A model generated the notes under the pieces. The model was given only the letters and a program-made list of their open reading frames with translations. It was not told where the DNA came from and searched no databases. The position numbers and the translations under genes were made by a program. DNA of 36,897 bases from Bacillota bacterium (lineage in GTDB: Bacteria; Bacillota; Negativicutes; Sporomusales; UBA7701), in assembly GCA_023415775.1 (NCBI GenBank), contig JAEZJM010000005.1, positions 1-36,897 of the forward strand, read 5' to 3'. Below, piece after piece: positions 6,429 through 14,459 of this stretch; the stretch's first letter is position 1, and each line of letters begins with the position of its first letter.

Positions 6429-6821
6429 CTATCGGCTGACATACATACGGTCGGTTTTCAAAATATGGCTCACAAGCCAGTCGGCAAAGAACTCCAACAA
6501 CTCGGACAAATACTCTTCTTGGTTGGCGTCGACCGAATTCAGATCGACGTTACTGATTTTTTCAATGAAATCACTATGCTGAACCTTATGAGACAGCAGT
6601 TTGGGGTAATTTATACTGGCCATATATTGCTCTTCCTGACTAAAGTGCGTAACCGTATAATCCCTTAACTCGTCCAATATCCCCATAATTTGATCATACT
6701 TGTCTGTCCGCAGCTCATTCTTCAGAAGATCATATGCTTTATTGGCGACAGCGAATAAATTCTTGTGCTGATCATCGATGTCTTTTAGCCCCAGGCGATA
6801 CTCCTCCGACCATTGAATCAT
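6429..6821 (-). CDS. Bacteriohemerythrin
   Basis: A 130-residue single-domain oxygen-binding di-iron protein. All seven iron ligands are present: His19 (DDQHKNLF), His59 and Glu63 (HFSQEE), His78 and His82 (HKVQH), His119 and Asp124 (HILKTD). The opening MIQWSEEYRLGLKDIDDQHK is characteristic. In anaerobes such proteins bind or sense O2 and may buffer it in the cytoplasm. There is no signal peptide and no fused signalling domain. Start ATG 6821-6819 has AAAGGAG upstream. Its own terminator follows, and it appears to be a single-gene unit. Confidence 0.95.
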   Translation of the reverse strand: MIQWSEEYRLGLKDIDDQHKNLFAVANKAYDLLKNELRTDKYDQIMGILDELRDYTVTHFSQEEQYMASINYPKLLSHKVQHSDFIEKISNVDLNSVDANQEEYLSELLEFFADWLVSHILKTDRMYVSR

Positions 6822-6943
6822 ATTATGGTCTCCTTTCTCTTCTATGAAATTATGAAATAAGGTAACAGCCTATATATAATTTGATTCGGCCTTTAATTGT
6901 TTAAATCCTTTCCCAAGCCTCCGGATTGCTCCGGGAGTTTTTC

Positions 6944-7750
6944 CTACTTTATCACCCACGCGCCTTCCGCCAAGCCTATCCATGTATTGTCGAAAGGCAT
7001 GTCGGCTTTATCCACGGCCAGTATTTCGATCCCCCCGCGGCAAGCCCTGACCTCCAGATCATTCCCCGATTTCCCGCCCACCGCAGCGTGGCTTATGCCG
7101 AAGCTCCTGTCGCCGGTCCGGACCGTCCATTGCCCCCTGGCCTTAACCTTCGGCGGATTAAGATACTCCTGCCATTTCCCTTTTTCAAGCTTCCGGGTAT
7201 ACACGCTCACATACTTATCCTCAGATCCGTAATGCTGTTCCGCGATCACCAACAGTAGGCCGTTCCCGGAGCCGACTATCCCGGAAAATGCGACATCCCC
7301 TGTATTGGCTCCCTGGTTCAGCGTATGCACCCTTTCCGCCGCAATCGCCCTGTCGCCCCTTCTGGCCTGGGAAAAAACGCTCGCCATCGCCCCCGTGTCC
7401 ATCTCATTCGTTCGCAAAACTACAAGCCGGTATTGCCTCTCGCCGACGCTGGTCCAATTGCCGAAATCCAGCGCGAATCGCCCGTCGCCGCCGAGGATGT
7501 CTTCCGGGGTCGCCTTCAGGCTTTCCTCGTCCCGCAGCACCTCGAGCAAAGCCGCATTTATCCTTTTCCCGGCGTCGTATCTCTCCTGCGGCCGCAGCGG
7601 CCCCTGATAACCGCTCAACTCCGCCCTGAATACTTCGACCTTGGGGAAAAACGAATCGCCCGCCAAGGCTTTACCGGGAAATACGTTGCCGAGGAATAAT
7701 ACGGCAACGAGCAAAACAAACGATAAATAAGCCCGGAATCCGGTAAACAT
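6944..7750 (-). CDS. Secreted protein of unknown family
   Basis: A 268-residue protein with a clear N-terminal signal peptide (Arg6, hydrophobic stretch about 8-22, cleavage probably after GKALA at 30). The mature part is mixed alpha/beta with several Gly/Asn-rich turns and a repeated exposed beta pattern (RQYRLVVLRTNEMD, KYVSVYTRKLEKGKW). One Cys only in the mature chain, so no disulfide is expected. No enzyme motif is recognised. The upstream AGGATGGG gives a moderate ribosome site for the ATG at 7750-7748. It is flanked by a gene-poor region and its partner is not apparent. Confidence 0.7.
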   Translation of the reverse strand: MFTGFRAYLSFVLLVAVLFLGNVFPGKALAGDSFFPKVEVFRAELSGYQGPLRPQERYDAGKRINAALLEVLRDEESLKATPEDILGGDGRFALDFGNWTSVGERQYRLVVLRTNEMDTGAMASVFSQARRGDRAIAAERVHTLNQGANTGDVAFSGIVGSGNGLLLVIAEQHYGSEDKYVSVYTRKLEKGKWQEYLNPPKVKARGQWTVRTGDRSFGISHAAVGGKSGNDLEVRACRGGIEILAVDKADMPFDNTWIGLAEGAWVIK

Positions 7751-7854
7751 GATTATCCCATCCTAAACGATATTTTCAGATGCAATAAAAGCCATATCCC
7801 CCAATTCCATACACTAAGCTATATTCCTTTTACCCGCACGCTTCTTACGCCCGT

Positions 7855-7900
7855 CTTTTTCGCCAACTCCGCCAACCGCCCTCCCTGACCGTTCTCGGCT
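7855..7900 (+). pseudogene. rarD-like fragment
   Basis: TTCGCCAACTCCGCCAACCG, then a one-base slip, then a segment reading LTVLG closely match rarD positions 5051-5092 (FANAANR...LTVLG). Only about 45 bp are visible and the frame is broken, so this is a remnant of a second rarD-type gene or a misplaced copy. Confidence 0.4.
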
Positions 7901-7918
7901 CGCAACAAATTCCGGCGG

Positions 7919-7947
7919 CCGGGTTCGATCCCCGCACGCTCCCGCCT
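7919..7947 (+). tRNA. Truncated tRNA-Sec-like 3' end
   Basis: T-loop TTCGATC (7924-7930) is followed by 13 nt (CCCGC plus ACGCTCCC), then GCCT. Thirteen nucleotides between T-loop and discriminator fit the 5+8 bp layout of tRNA-Sec rather than the 5+7 of other tRNAs. The 5' three quarters of a tRNA are missing: the upstream sequence matches rarD instead, and the first T-stem pair is mismatched. It may be an attachment-site scar from an element that used selC. Confidence 0.35.
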
Positions 7948-7977
7948 CCACGGCCTCGCGCAGCCGATTGTGCTACA

Positions 7978-8020
7978 GGAAGCATAAGATTGCCGTTTTG
8001 GCAACTTATGCTTCCTTTTT
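7978..8020 (+). terminator. Strong hairpin terminator
   Basis: GGAAGCATAAG (7978-7988) pairs perfectly with CTTATGCTTCC (8005-8015); inside, TTGCC pairs with GGCAA around GTTTT, with one bulged A. Five T follow. The right arm TTATGCTTCCTTT recurs at 8034-8046. No gene now precedes it, which suggests its gene was lost. Confidence 0.8.
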
Positions 8021-8278
8021 GTACTCGGCAAAATTATGCTTCCTTTAGAAGTGCGGGCAAATATGTTATCTATAAAACATCTGATATATAGACCAGTCTG
8101 ATTTCCGCTATTATTGAAACTAAAATAGATATTTACGCTTGCGAAATGCCGGTTCGACATGATCACACTGCTGACCGGTTTCGAGTTCAGGGCGACTGAC
8201 CCGATGAACCGCATTGCAGAGTTTAAGGCGCGGTGGCGCTGAGAATGGGATATGGAAATAAGCCTATTAAATATCACG

Positions 8279-8305
8279 CCCTCCAGTAAGGAGGGTTTTG
8301 TTTTG
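8279..8305 (+). terminator. Hairpin terminator
   Basis: CCCTCC (8279-8284), AGTAA loop, GGAGGG (8290-8295), then TTTTGTTTTG. It lies downstream of the orphan frame ending at 8242. Confidence 0.65.
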
Positions 8306-8730
8306 TCTCATATTAACGATAAATCAGCCGATGGCTGCCCTCATAACGGGTGAGGTCGTATAGGTTCCGAGCATTTCCTTGGCGGAATGGTTTTGTTATG
8401 GTTCTTTGAGTGATGGCCTGAACCCTGTCTTACTTTCAGTGAGCATTACAATAATACACAATACTATAAATTTATTCCATTTCGGAATAATCTATTTAGA
8501 ATTAAGAATATTATGCCAAATGCAAATAAACCAATGCTGCATTAGAATTGCAGTTTACTCTCCCGAAAATTACAATAAAGATAATTTAAGAAGGCATTTT
8601 TACTTGCTTGATTTATTAGTTTAATAACATTATTACACTCTCGCAACCTAAGCAAAATAAAAAAATTACAGAGTCCGGAACGCGTTATTTGCATGCGGTA
8701 ATTGCGAAGATCAGGCTCATTCGTTGAGGC

Positions 8731-9636
8731 TTAGGAACCTGTTAGGAGCGCTGACTTCCATGATAAAGCGTGCTTCAAGAACGTAACTACCGGCATCGAA
8801 GGGTGAGCTTGTTTGCGTGATGCAAGCGCAATGGTACGTTTGAATGGGCGGTTAAGGCGGATTTGAGCAATTTTGGAGGAATCAAAAGTGTCTACCAGTC
8901 GCTGTGTCAACAAGCTGATTCCCAGCCCTTCGGCAACAAGGCTAACAATTGTTTCAGAGTTCCTTGTTTGTTGAATTTTTGGCATAAAACCGGCTATGCG
9001 AAAAGCCTCCAAGTAAATGGGATACATTCCCGAATCGGAATCCAACAGGATAAATACTTCATTCGCGACATCTTTAAGGTTTATGGAGGTTTGCATTGCC
9101 AAGGTGTGACGCCGATCCGTGATGAGGACAACTTCATCTTCGATTAGAGGTAGAAAATTGACATGCGAATTGGCCATTTGCGACTCAGGAATAGTCAGTA
9201 AGGCTAAATCCAATTCCGACCGCTTCAAAAGCTCAATAAGTTCCTTGTTCTGTCGTTCTTTAATTTCAATATCTATTTTAGGGTACTGTTTCTGAAAAGA
9301 AACGATTAACTGAGCTAGTCCCAATCGGCCCATAACAGGAATACTGCCAATCGTTAAGTTGCCTTGGGACTGAACTGCGTATTCGCGCATAGCCGCTTTT
9401 AGTGCTTCGAAGTCTTCCATAATGTGATGGGCATGTTGAATAAAGGTTTCACCAGCCGGAGTAAGGTGGATCGGGCGAGTGGCCCGGTCGAACAAGCGAA
9501 CTCCGCTGAATTCGCGCTCTATTTTGCCTAAATGCTTGGAGAGAGAGGATTGGGACAGTGCAATTTCAAAAGACGCGTCGGTAAAGTTTTTGCATCGTGC
9601 GAGGGCCAAAACATATTTGAAATCATCAATATCCAC
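8731..9636 (-). CDS. LysR-family transcriptional regulator
   Basis: A 301-residue LysR-type regulator. The N-terminal winged helix (residues 1-60, FKYVLALARCKNFTDASFEI, then SQSSLSKHLGKIEREF) is typical, followed by a substrate-binding domain of about 210 residues (LTIGSIPVMGRLGLAQLIVS...). It starts at GTG 9636-9634, with GAGG overlapping just upstream, so the ribosome site is weak. It is transcribed divergently from the decarboxylase gene at 9777, the classical arrangement for a LysR activator and its target. A hydroxybenzoate effector is plausible. Codon use is more AT-rich than in the flanking chromosome, as for its neighbours. Confidence 0.92.
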   Translation of the reverse strand: MDIDDFKYVLALARCKNFTDASFEIALSQSSLSKHLGKIEREFSGVRLFDRATRPIHLTPAGETFIQHAHHIMEDFEALKAAMREYAVQSQGNLTIGSIPVMGRLGLAQLIVSFQKQYPKIDIEIKERQNKELIELLKRSELDLALLTIPESQMANSHVNFLPLIEDEVVLITDRRHTLAMQTSINLKDVANEVFILLDSDSGMYPIYLEAFRIAGFMPKIQQTRNSETIVSLVAEGLGISLLTQRLVDTFDSSKIAQIRLNRPFKRTIALASRKQAHPSMPVVTFLKHALSWKSALLTGS

Positions 9637-9639
9637 CTC

Positions 9640-9666
9640 TGTACACCACCATGTTATAAATGTACA
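9640..9666. promoter_or_regulatory. Candidate LysR operator
   Basis: Two TGTACA palindromes at 9640-9645 and 9661-9666 are exactly 21 bp apart (two helical turns) in the 140-bp intergenic region between the LysR gene and its divergent neighbour. Their placement next to the LysR start fits autoregulation; binding is inferred. Confidence 0.35.
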
Positions 9667-9776
9667 AATATTCCATCATCTCATTTTATTATAGCTCAAT
9701 ATATGAGGGATGGCTACGGTTCGAATCAAGTGAAAGCGATCAATCCCCTGCGGGGAAAAATAAAAGGAGGTCTATT

Positions 9777-10757
9777 ATGAAAGGGAAAATCGGTCTGGAG
9801 GAACACTTTGCAGTACTGGGAACGGTTGTCGATTCAGAGAAATATTTTGCAAAGGAGATTTGGCCGGAGTTTAAATATCGGCTCATGGATATCCACGAGC
9901 GGCGTCTAAACGAGATGGACGAAAATGATATAGAATTTAATGTGTTATCGCTTAATTCGCCGGCAATTCAGGCTGTTTATGATCCGAAGAAGGCAATTGA
10001 GATGGCAAAATGGGCTAATGATTTTCTGGCAGAGCAAATTGCCAAGAATCCGAAGAGGTTTGCTGGACTTGCCGCGTTGCCGATGCAAGACCCGGATGCT
10101 GCCACGGCCGAACTTATCCGTACAGTCAAAGATTATGGTTTCAAAGGCGCTTTAGTAAACGGTTATAGTCAGATCGAGACTGAAGAGAATTCGATTTACT
10201 ACGATTTGCCTCAATTCTGGCCGTTCTGGGCTGAGATGGAAAAATTAGATGTGCCTTTTTATCTGCATCCTCGCAGCCCGCTGCCCAGCCAGCAAAAATC
10301 GCTTGAGGGACACAGGTGGCTAATCGGCGCAGCATGGGGCTTCACAGTCGAGACAGCGACGCATGCCCTCCGGCTTATGGGCAGCGGCCTATTCGACGCT
10401 TACCCCAAACTAAACATCATTCTCGGACATCTGGGCGAAACATTGCCAGCTCATATTTGGCGGACCTCCAATCGCTTGCGTCAAGCGCCCCGCGGCGTGA
10501 AGTCAAAACGTCCGTTCAGCGAATACCTACAAAAGAACTTTTACGTGACTACCAGCGGTAATTTCCATCTGCCGACAATGCTGCTGGCGCTCATGGAAAT
10601 GGGTTCTGACCGCATCATGTTTTCCACCGATTATCCCTTCGAGACCATGAAGCAGGCTTCCGAATGGTTTGATGCAGTGGAAATAGGAGAAGTTGAACGG
10701 GAGAAAATCGGGCGAAAAAATGCGAAAAAACTGTTTAAATTAGATTTTCTTGATTAG
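9777..10757 (+). CDS. Gamma-resorcylate (2,6-dihydroxybenzoate) decarboxylase-type amidohydrolase
   Basis: A 326-residue metal-dependent decarboxylase of the amidohydrolase (ACMSD) superfamily. The metal ligands of gamma-resorcylate decarboxylase are all at matching positions: Glu8 and His10 (GLEEHFA), His164 (YLHPRSP), His218 (ILGHLGE) and Asp285 (FSTDYPFE). The segments SLNSPAIQA, ALPMQDPDAAT and GALVNGYSQ, and the C-terminal KIGRKNAKKLFKLD, also agree with that enzyme. The family reversibly removes CO2 from hydroxybenzoates (2,6-dihydroxybenzoate to resorcinol; related members act on salicylate or 2,3-dihydroxybenzoate). Start ATG 9777 has AAGGAGG seven bases upstream; the longer open frame from 9660 is not used. 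The exact substrate cannot be read from sequence. Confidence 0.88.
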   Translation: MKGKIGLEEHFAVLGTVVDSEKYFAKEIWPEFKYRLMDIHERRLNEMDENDIEFNVLSLNSPAIQAVYDPKKAIEMAKWANDFLAEQIAKNPKRFAGLAALPMQDPDAATAELIRTVKDYGFKGALVNGYSQIETEENSIYYDLPQFWPFWAEMEKLDVPFYLHPRSPLPSQQKSLEGHRWLIGAAWGFTVETATHALRLMGSGLFDAYPKLNIILGHLGETLPAHIWRTSNRLRQAPRGVKSKRPFSEYLQKNFYVTTSGNFHLPTMLLALMEMGSDRIMFSTDYPFETMKQASEWFDAVEIGEVEREKIGRKNAKKLFKLDFLD

Positions 10758-11233
10758 CAACCGCCATGAGACTATTTTAACACGTCTACTGAGATACAAC
10801 TGAAACTGTTGTTTTTGTTGCTGCAGGTTCTAATGCCAGCTCGTCGCGTGGGGCCGCAAGCAACTATACCATGCACCAGCCCGGCTTCATAGCGTGAAAA
10901 TGCAATGACAAAAGGCTTTCGGGTTACGGTTTGGCATTGATTGTTTTGTCGCCTGTTGTAGTTCTAAGGGAGCCTTAGCCGGGCTGATCGCCCTTTTGGG
11001 GCAAACCGATTTTTCGAAAAAAATGCGGGCCGTCCGTGTTTAGGTGTCGCCCGGTAAGGTTGGTACTTTTTCGTAGAGCTTGGCCACCATAATTATCGCT
11101 TAGCCAAAGGTGTTGGCGCGAAGATAGTGAAACTTCCGTATTAACATGTTTTATTCATACTGAAGTGTTGTACCGAATTAAAACTTAGGCAGTTTCGTTA
11201 AGTATGGCCAGATAAAAGAACAGGAGGTTAAGT
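10758..11233. other. 476-bp intergenic region
   Basis: No gene is supported on either strand. A small hairpin (ACAAC/GTTGT followed by TTTTTG, near 10797-10818) may be the terminator of the decarboxylase gene. Several short inverted repeats follow, but I see no recognised riboswitch. The MFS gene therefore probably has its own promoter just upstream of 11234. Confidence 0.4.
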
Positions 11234-12514
11234 ATGGATAAGAAACCTTTGTTCTACGGGTGGATTGTAGTTGCGGCACTGTGGGTTGCGTATTTTCTAA
11301 ATATGGGTTTTCCTCTGTATGCCGGGAGTGTCATTAACTCCTACATGATAAAAGAAATATCTATGGACCGGGCGACGTATGGAATGGGGTTTACGCTAAT
11401 TAACTTGTGTACTGGAGGCCTAGCGGTTTTTGTCGGGTTTGCAGTCGCTAGGTTCGGTGTCCGAAAGACCATGTGGTTTGGTTGCGCCTTGAATATGCTC
11501 GGAGCATTGGTGCTGGCCTTTTGGGCAAGTGCTCCATGGCATTACCTGCTCGGGTTCGGTATTCTTATGGGGACCGGCGAATCTTTTGCCTGCGTGGTTC
11601 CGTCCACTACCACCTGTATGCGTTGGTTTACCCGCTTCCGTGGTAGGGCAATAGCTATTGTGTTAACTGCATCGGCATTTGGCGGATTTGTAGGCGCTCC
11701 ATTATTCAACAAGTTGCTTGCGACAAATGGTGGGGACTGGCGGCAGGCATGGTTAATCGTTGCTGCCGGGATTGCGTTGACCATGGTGATTATCTACTTA
11801 TTTGTGAAAGAGCGGCCGGAGGAAATCGGTGCAATTCCGGATGGAGGCGCAGGTCCTGCGGCCGTACAGGCCGACGCGAATTCTGCGATCCGTACCACAT
11901 ATGATTGGCAACCCAAGGAGGTATTCAGGACATCCGCATTTTGGCTGGTCCTGGTGGGCAGTATCGCCTGCAAGATCCCCTTCTTTTTCTTCACCGCCCA
12001 CGGTATTTTGCACGCCAAGGGAGCCGGAATTTCAGCAGCCGATGCGGCAATGATAATGGGGCTGTTTACGCTGGGCGGTATCCCCGGACGCCTTATAGGG
12101 GGGTGGCTGATGGATAAAATCCCCGGACGGTTTGTATTCATGATGGGATTGTGTTGCTATATAGCCGGCGACTTTATTGATATTTTCATGACTGGGCAGA
12201 CTGCATTGGCCTATATCGCCTCACTCCTGATTGGTGCCGGATTCGGCTGGACATTTGTGGCTGTTAACACTATTCCCGGACAGTACTTTGGACCAAAGGC
12301 TTTTTCCAAGGTCAACGGTACTTATCTAACACTTTCAGGCGCTATCAGTTCGCCGATCGGGGCACTGGGTGGATATTTTTACGATCTGTATCACAGCTAT
12401 GTGGTGTCGTTTTCATTCTGTATTGCAGTTTGCATAGTGGGCATTCTTGCGCTAGCCTTTGCCCGCATGCCTAAGCCGCCTGCTCAGAAAGTGAAGGAAG
12501 CCATTGGAATATAA
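11234..12514 (+). CDS. MFS transporter, OFA (oxalate/formate antiporter-like) type
   Basis: A 426-residue membrane protein with 12 predicted helices. The start FYGWIVVAALWVAYFLNMGF, the loop after helix 2 (FAVARFGVRKTMWFG), the charged central loop (KERPEEIGAIPDGG, about residues 193-210) and GRLIGGWLMDKIPGR are typical of the MFS OFA/monocarboxylate group. Start ATG 11234 has AGGAGGTTAAGT upstream. Located after the LysR/decarboxylase pair, it probably moves the aromatic acid or its product, perhaps as substrate/product exchange. It is separated from the decarboxylase by 476 bp, so co-regulation is assumed, not shown. Confidence 0.85.
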   Translation: MDKKPLFYGWIVVAALWVAYFLNMGFPLYAGSVINSYMIKEISMDRATYGMGFTLINLCTGGLAVFVGFAVARFGVRKTMWFGCALNMLGALVLAFWASAPWHYLLGFGILMGTGESFACVVPSTTTCMRWFTRFRGRAIAIVLTASAFGGFVGAPLFNKLLATNGGDWRQAWLIVAAGIALTMVIIYLFVKERPEEIGAIPDGGAGPAAVQADANSAIRTTYDWQPKEVFRTSAFWLVLVGSIACKIPFFFFTAHGILHAKGAGISAADAAMIMGLFTLGGIPGRLIGGWLMDKIPGRFVFMMGLCCYIAGDFIDIFMTGQTALAYIASLLIGAGFGWTFVAVNTIPGQYFGPKAFSKVNGTYLTLSGAISSPIGALGGYFYDLYHSYVVSFSFCIAVCIVGILALAFARMPKPPAQKVKEAIGI

Positions 12515-12649
12515 ACCAACATTGTCCGAAGAAAGGTAATATCTCGACAAACTGTGAACGGATGAGGGCGGGGCTTTCGAACCTAACCCCTTCAAACCCG
12601 ATGTATTGATCAAATCAAGCCAAGGCCGAATAAAACTCCTACATTATTG

Positions 12650-12940
12650 CAACTGTTCAGCGCGATCATCAGCATCATAGCCTACTTCGGTCTCCTGTGG
12701 GCGTCGACATATACCCATTTAATGGCGCTCGTCGTCATCATGAGCTTCGCCTACTCTGCCTCTACCCCGCCCTCATCTCCTTCGGCGCCTTCCAGTCAGC
12801 CCTGCCCTTCCCTCCAGGACATCTCCTTGTTCCTGGCCTTCGGCTCGGCCGGCATCGTTTTTGCCGTCAGCATGTCCAGCCTGCTCAAACAATACTTCGA
12901 CTACTCCACCGGGAAGAGGACTTCAATATTAGGCAGAATA
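12650..12940 (+). pseudogene. Frameshifted TsgA-like MFS transporter fragment
   Basis: Translation in one frame gives LLFSAIISIIAYFGLLWAST followed by HLMALVVIMSFAYSA, continues in the next frame as LYPALISFGAFQSALP, and returns as SLQDISLFLAFGSAGIVFAV. The order and motifs match the last third of TsgA-type MFS carriers (small-residue helix, then SSAIY..IITLGS..-type motif, then a G-rich helix). Two frameshifts and the absence of the N-terminal nine helices make it a dead remnant. It lies after an intact MFS gene but belongs to a different MFS family, so it is not a simple duplication. Confidence 0.65.
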
Positions 12941-12990
12941 GTGGAAGGACAGGTTACTTCGCCCATATTATAATGCTCCCCTACGTCAAG

Positions 12991-13036
12991 ACACAGAATG
13001 GAGAAAAACTAAGTTATGCTCCCTTCTGTGTTTTTT
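12991..13036 (+). terminator. Hairpin terminator
   Basis: ACACAGAA (12991-12998) pairs with TTCTGTGT (13024-13031), and GGAG pairs with CTCC beyond one mismatch. It is followed by TTTTTT. Confidence 0.6.
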
Positions 13037-13077
13037 GATATGAAACAGCCTTGTTGGGCACGTTTCCGAGGTAAGAT

Positions 13078-13102
13078 ACAAGGGGACGGTTCTTCTGTGT
13101 CA
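13078..13102. repeat. REP-like short element
   Basis: ACAAGGGGACGGTTCTTCTG followed by TGTCA matches the GGGGACGGTTCT(N)TGTGTC type of short dispersed repeat seen in many Clostridia/Negativicutes genomes, often near IS200-like transposases. Only one copy is in this window; its TTCTGTGT end is shared with the terminator at 13024. Confidence 0.4.
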
Positions 13103-13397
13103 TTACGCCCTTACTCCGGATACACCACAACCTCTCTAACCTTAAACCCCGTTAATCGAAGTTGAATATGAAAACCCCATCGACTATTTTCACCTGTCCT
13201 TGCTCCGGAACCCTTCTCCCCTGTACCTCCGCCACTGCAAATACATGCCTCTCCAATCGCGGAAAATTATTATTTGCCGCTTATCATTATAAATTCCCCC
13301 TATCCCAAATCCTGCAAAACCCCTCCCGCACCGGCAGGATTCAGCGGCAAAAACGCGGAATACCCTGCGTAAACCGGCCTGCGGAAGGAGACCCGCC

Positions 13398-14402
13398 ATG
13401 CTATCGTCTGCGCCCCGCAAACCGCATATCGTTGCCGCGCTGGTATTCCTCTGCCTGTGCCTCCTCGCCGCCCCTGCGCTTGCCGCCCCGGAGCAGCCCG
13501 GCTATTACCGCATCGTTCTCCTGGCCGACCCTCACCTGCCCTTCAGGGCAGCCCATGCGGCCGACCCTGGCAGGCAGAATAAAATCATCGCCGCCAAAAA
13601 CAAACTGGTCGAAGACATTAACGCCTGGCAAGACGTCGGCGAGATCGTCGTCCTTGGCGATATCGCCGCCAGCCGCGGCACCGCGGACGAATACGCCTAC
13701 GCCGTCGCCTATTTCGCCAAGTTTCGCGCGCCGCGCGTATTCATCACCGGCAACCACGACTATCTCTACCTCGACGAGCCGGACCGGAACGGCCGCAGCG
13801 TCCGCGGGGACGCCGCAGCCCGCGCCGACAAGCTGCGGCGCTTCAAAGAAACGTTCGGCCTGCCGGAATTGTACCACGCCCAAAAAGTCGGCGACTATCT
13901 GCTGATATTCCTGTCCGTGGACGCGCTCGACTCCCCCTGCCTTGCGCAGCTCTCCGACCGCCAGCTCAAGTGGCTGGACGGAGAGCTGAAAAAAGACCCC
14001 GCCGCGCCGACGATCATCTTCTGCCACGCCCCTCTGGCGGGGACGCTGGCCCAGTACAACAAATCCGTCAACACCCCCAATTTCGTCGTCCAGCCCGAGC
14101 AGCCCCTCGCCGGAATAATCGCCGCCAACCCGCAAATCCTCCTGTGGGTCTCCGGGCACACCCACACCCCGGCCGACAACCCCTCTTTCGCCGCCGCGGT
14201 CAACCAGTTCGCCGGGCGGGTGACCAACATCCACAACACCGACCTGGACCGCGAGGGCATCTGGACAAACTCGCTCTACCTTTACGCCGACAAAGTAATC
14301 GTCAAAACCTTCAACCACAAGAAAGGCGCCTGGGTCAACGAACTCGAGCGTATATTTCCCCTCCCGCGTCAACTAAGCGACAATAATAGTGGTAATATGT
14401 AA
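13398..14402 (+). CDS. Secreted metallophosphoesterase
   Basis: A 334-residue exported calcineurin-like phosphoesterase. A signal peptide (residues 1-29, ending APALAA) precedes the catalytic fold. All metal motifs are present: Asp44 and His46 (ADPH), Asp88 (LGDIA), Asn119-His120-Asp121 (GNHD), His210 (FCHAPL), His254 and His256 (GHTH). The family hydrolyses phosphomono- or diesters with a di-metal centre; the substrate cannot be inferred. Start ATG 13398 has GGAAGGAG upstream. It appears monocistronic or followed by the small gene at 14460. GC-rich codon use matches the host chromosome. Confidence 0.92.
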   Translation: MLSSAPRKPHIVAALVFLCLCLLAAPALAAPEQPGYYRIVLLADPHLPFRAAHAADPGRQNKIIAAKNKLVEDINAWQDVGEIVVLGDIAASRGTADEYAYAVAYFAKFRAPRVFITGNHDYLYLDEPDRNGRSVRGDAAARADKLRRFKETFGLPELYHAQKVGDYLLIFLSVDALDSPCLAQLSDRQLKWLDGELKKDPAAPTIIFCHAPLAGTLAQYNKSVNTPNFVVQPEQPLAGIIAANPQILLWVSGHTHTPADNPSFAAAVNQFAGRVTNIHNTDLDREGIWTNSLYLYADKVIVKTFNHKKGAWVNELERIFPLPRQLSDNNSGNM

Positions 14403-14459
14403 AGTTGCGTGATAAACTATAATTACAATTATATATACTCGTCCGAATGGAGGTCGCTT

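Larger units (their letters stand above)
7751..8730. other. Gene-poor scar region
   Basis: No convincing complete gene. It contains a 45-bp rarD-like fragment (7855-7900), a selC-like tRNA 3' end (7919-7947), two strong rightward terminators (7978-8020 and 8279-8305) and an orphan 28-codon frame (8159-8242, MITLLTGFEFRATDPMNRIA...) that looks like the C-terminal remnant of a lost gene. From 8380 it is AT-rich, with a 7-bp hairpin TTATTCC/GGAATAA at 8472-8490. It appears to be residue of past insertions and deletions. Confidence 0.5.
12515..13397. other. Region of decayed genes and repeats
   Basis: It holds a broken TsgA-like MFS fragment (about 12650-12940), a terminator (12991-13036), a REP-like element (13078-13102) and, on the minus strand ending at 13111, a short frameshifted reading (ending ...KVREVVVYPE) that may be the last remnant of another gene. 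From 13200 to 13397 I see only the upstream region of the phosphoesterase gene. Confidence 0.5.

Noticed and set aside
7819..8277. 152-residue minus-strand frame
   Set aside because: It crosses a strong terminator, the tRNA-like fragment and the rarD-like fragment; no ribosome site or domain.
8379..8624. 81-residue plus-strand frame
   Set aside because: AT-rich chance frame with no ribosome site and no recognisable domain.
10758..11233. Riboswitch or small RNA upstream of the MFS gene
   Set aside because: Only short scattered inverted repeats; no recognised aptamer core could be identified by eye.
13401..14372. 323-residue minus-strand frame over the phosphoesterase gene
   Set aside because: Antisense shadow with Gly/Val/Asp bias; the plus strand has the signal peptide and all metal motifs.
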